Positions 6,279-6,317 of a stretch of DNA of 6,317 nt are shown in pieces. Below the pieces are notes generated by a model, which saw only the letters and a list, made by a program, of their open reading frames with translations, did not search any database and was not told where the DNA came from. This stretch comes from Eubacteriales bacterium. GTDB lineage: Bacteria; Bacillota_A; Clostridia; Christensenellales; Aristaeellaceae. The DNA is taken from contig JAQUXV010000166.1 in NCBI GenBank assembly GCA_028692205.1, positions 1-6,317 on the forward strand, in the 5' to 3' direction. The first letter of the stretch is position 1; the number at the start of each line of letters is the position of its first letter. A program made the translations under genes and the position numbers.

Positions 6279-6305
6279 AGGCCATTCCCTGATCGGGAAT
6301 GGCCT
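6279..6305. terminator. Terminator-like hairpin at the window edge
   Basis: AGGCCATTCCC (6279-6289) pairs perfectly with GGGAATGGCCT (6295-6305) around the loop TGATC, giving 11 bp. The plus strand continues TCTGTTGTT and the minus strand continues TTCACC, so the T-tract is weak both ways. It probably ends a transcript from 6022-6278 or a minus-strand gene lying beyond the window; direction is undecided. Confidence 0.55.
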
Positions 6306-6317
6306 CTGTTGTTATGC

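Noticed and set aside
6067..6285. A 72-codon minus-strand ORF at the right edge
   Set aside because: Its start lies inside the edge hairpin with no properly spaced ribosome site, and the product resembles no protein I recognise.

Overview
The window looks like chromosomal DNA of a Gram-positive bacterium of the Firmicutes, most likely a Clostridia member of moderately high GC (mid-50s percent by eye; Christensenellales- or Oscillospirales-like is a guess). The basis is a near-consensus sigma-A promoter (TTGACA, 17-nt spacer, TATACT), purine-rich Shine-Dalgarno sites before every gene, Sec signal peptides without outer-membrane features, and a YARHG/SH3-like secreted protein. There are no transposases, integrases, CRISPR arrays, tRNAs or rRNAs.

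Left part, minus strand (1-2990): a tightly packed cell-envelope operon read right to left. It begins with a secreted phosphodiester glycosidase (NAGPA) family protein (2094-2990). A polytopic membrane protein resembling prolipoprotein diacylglyceryl transferase (Lgt) follows (1092-2057), in which several signature residues appear replaced. Next is a secreted CapA/PgsA-family protein (62-1105), and then the first codons of another exported protein, cut by the window edge (1-65). The last three overlap by 14 and 4 nt, which suggests translational coupling. The likely theme is processing or anchoring of a surface polymer, but the substrate cannot be read from the sequence.

Middle (2991-4404): a divergent intergenic region carries the strong promoter for a secreted YARHG plus two SH3-like-module protein (3186-4082, plus strand). 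It is followed by about 320 nt of non-coding DNA containing a perfect 28-bp palindrome, an extended -10 promoter and a foldable leader for the next gene.

Right part (4405-6317): an RhlE-type DEAD-box RNA helicase with a 135-140 residue Arg/Pro/Ala/Gln-rich tail (4405-5970), closed by a strong intrinsic terminator (5978-6021). The final ~300 nt hold no convincing gene but several inverted repeats and a terminator-like hairpin at the edge.

The best leads for something undescribed are the degenerate Lgt-like protein inside an operon whose readable neighbours lack lipoboxes, and the structured leader of the helicase mRNA.
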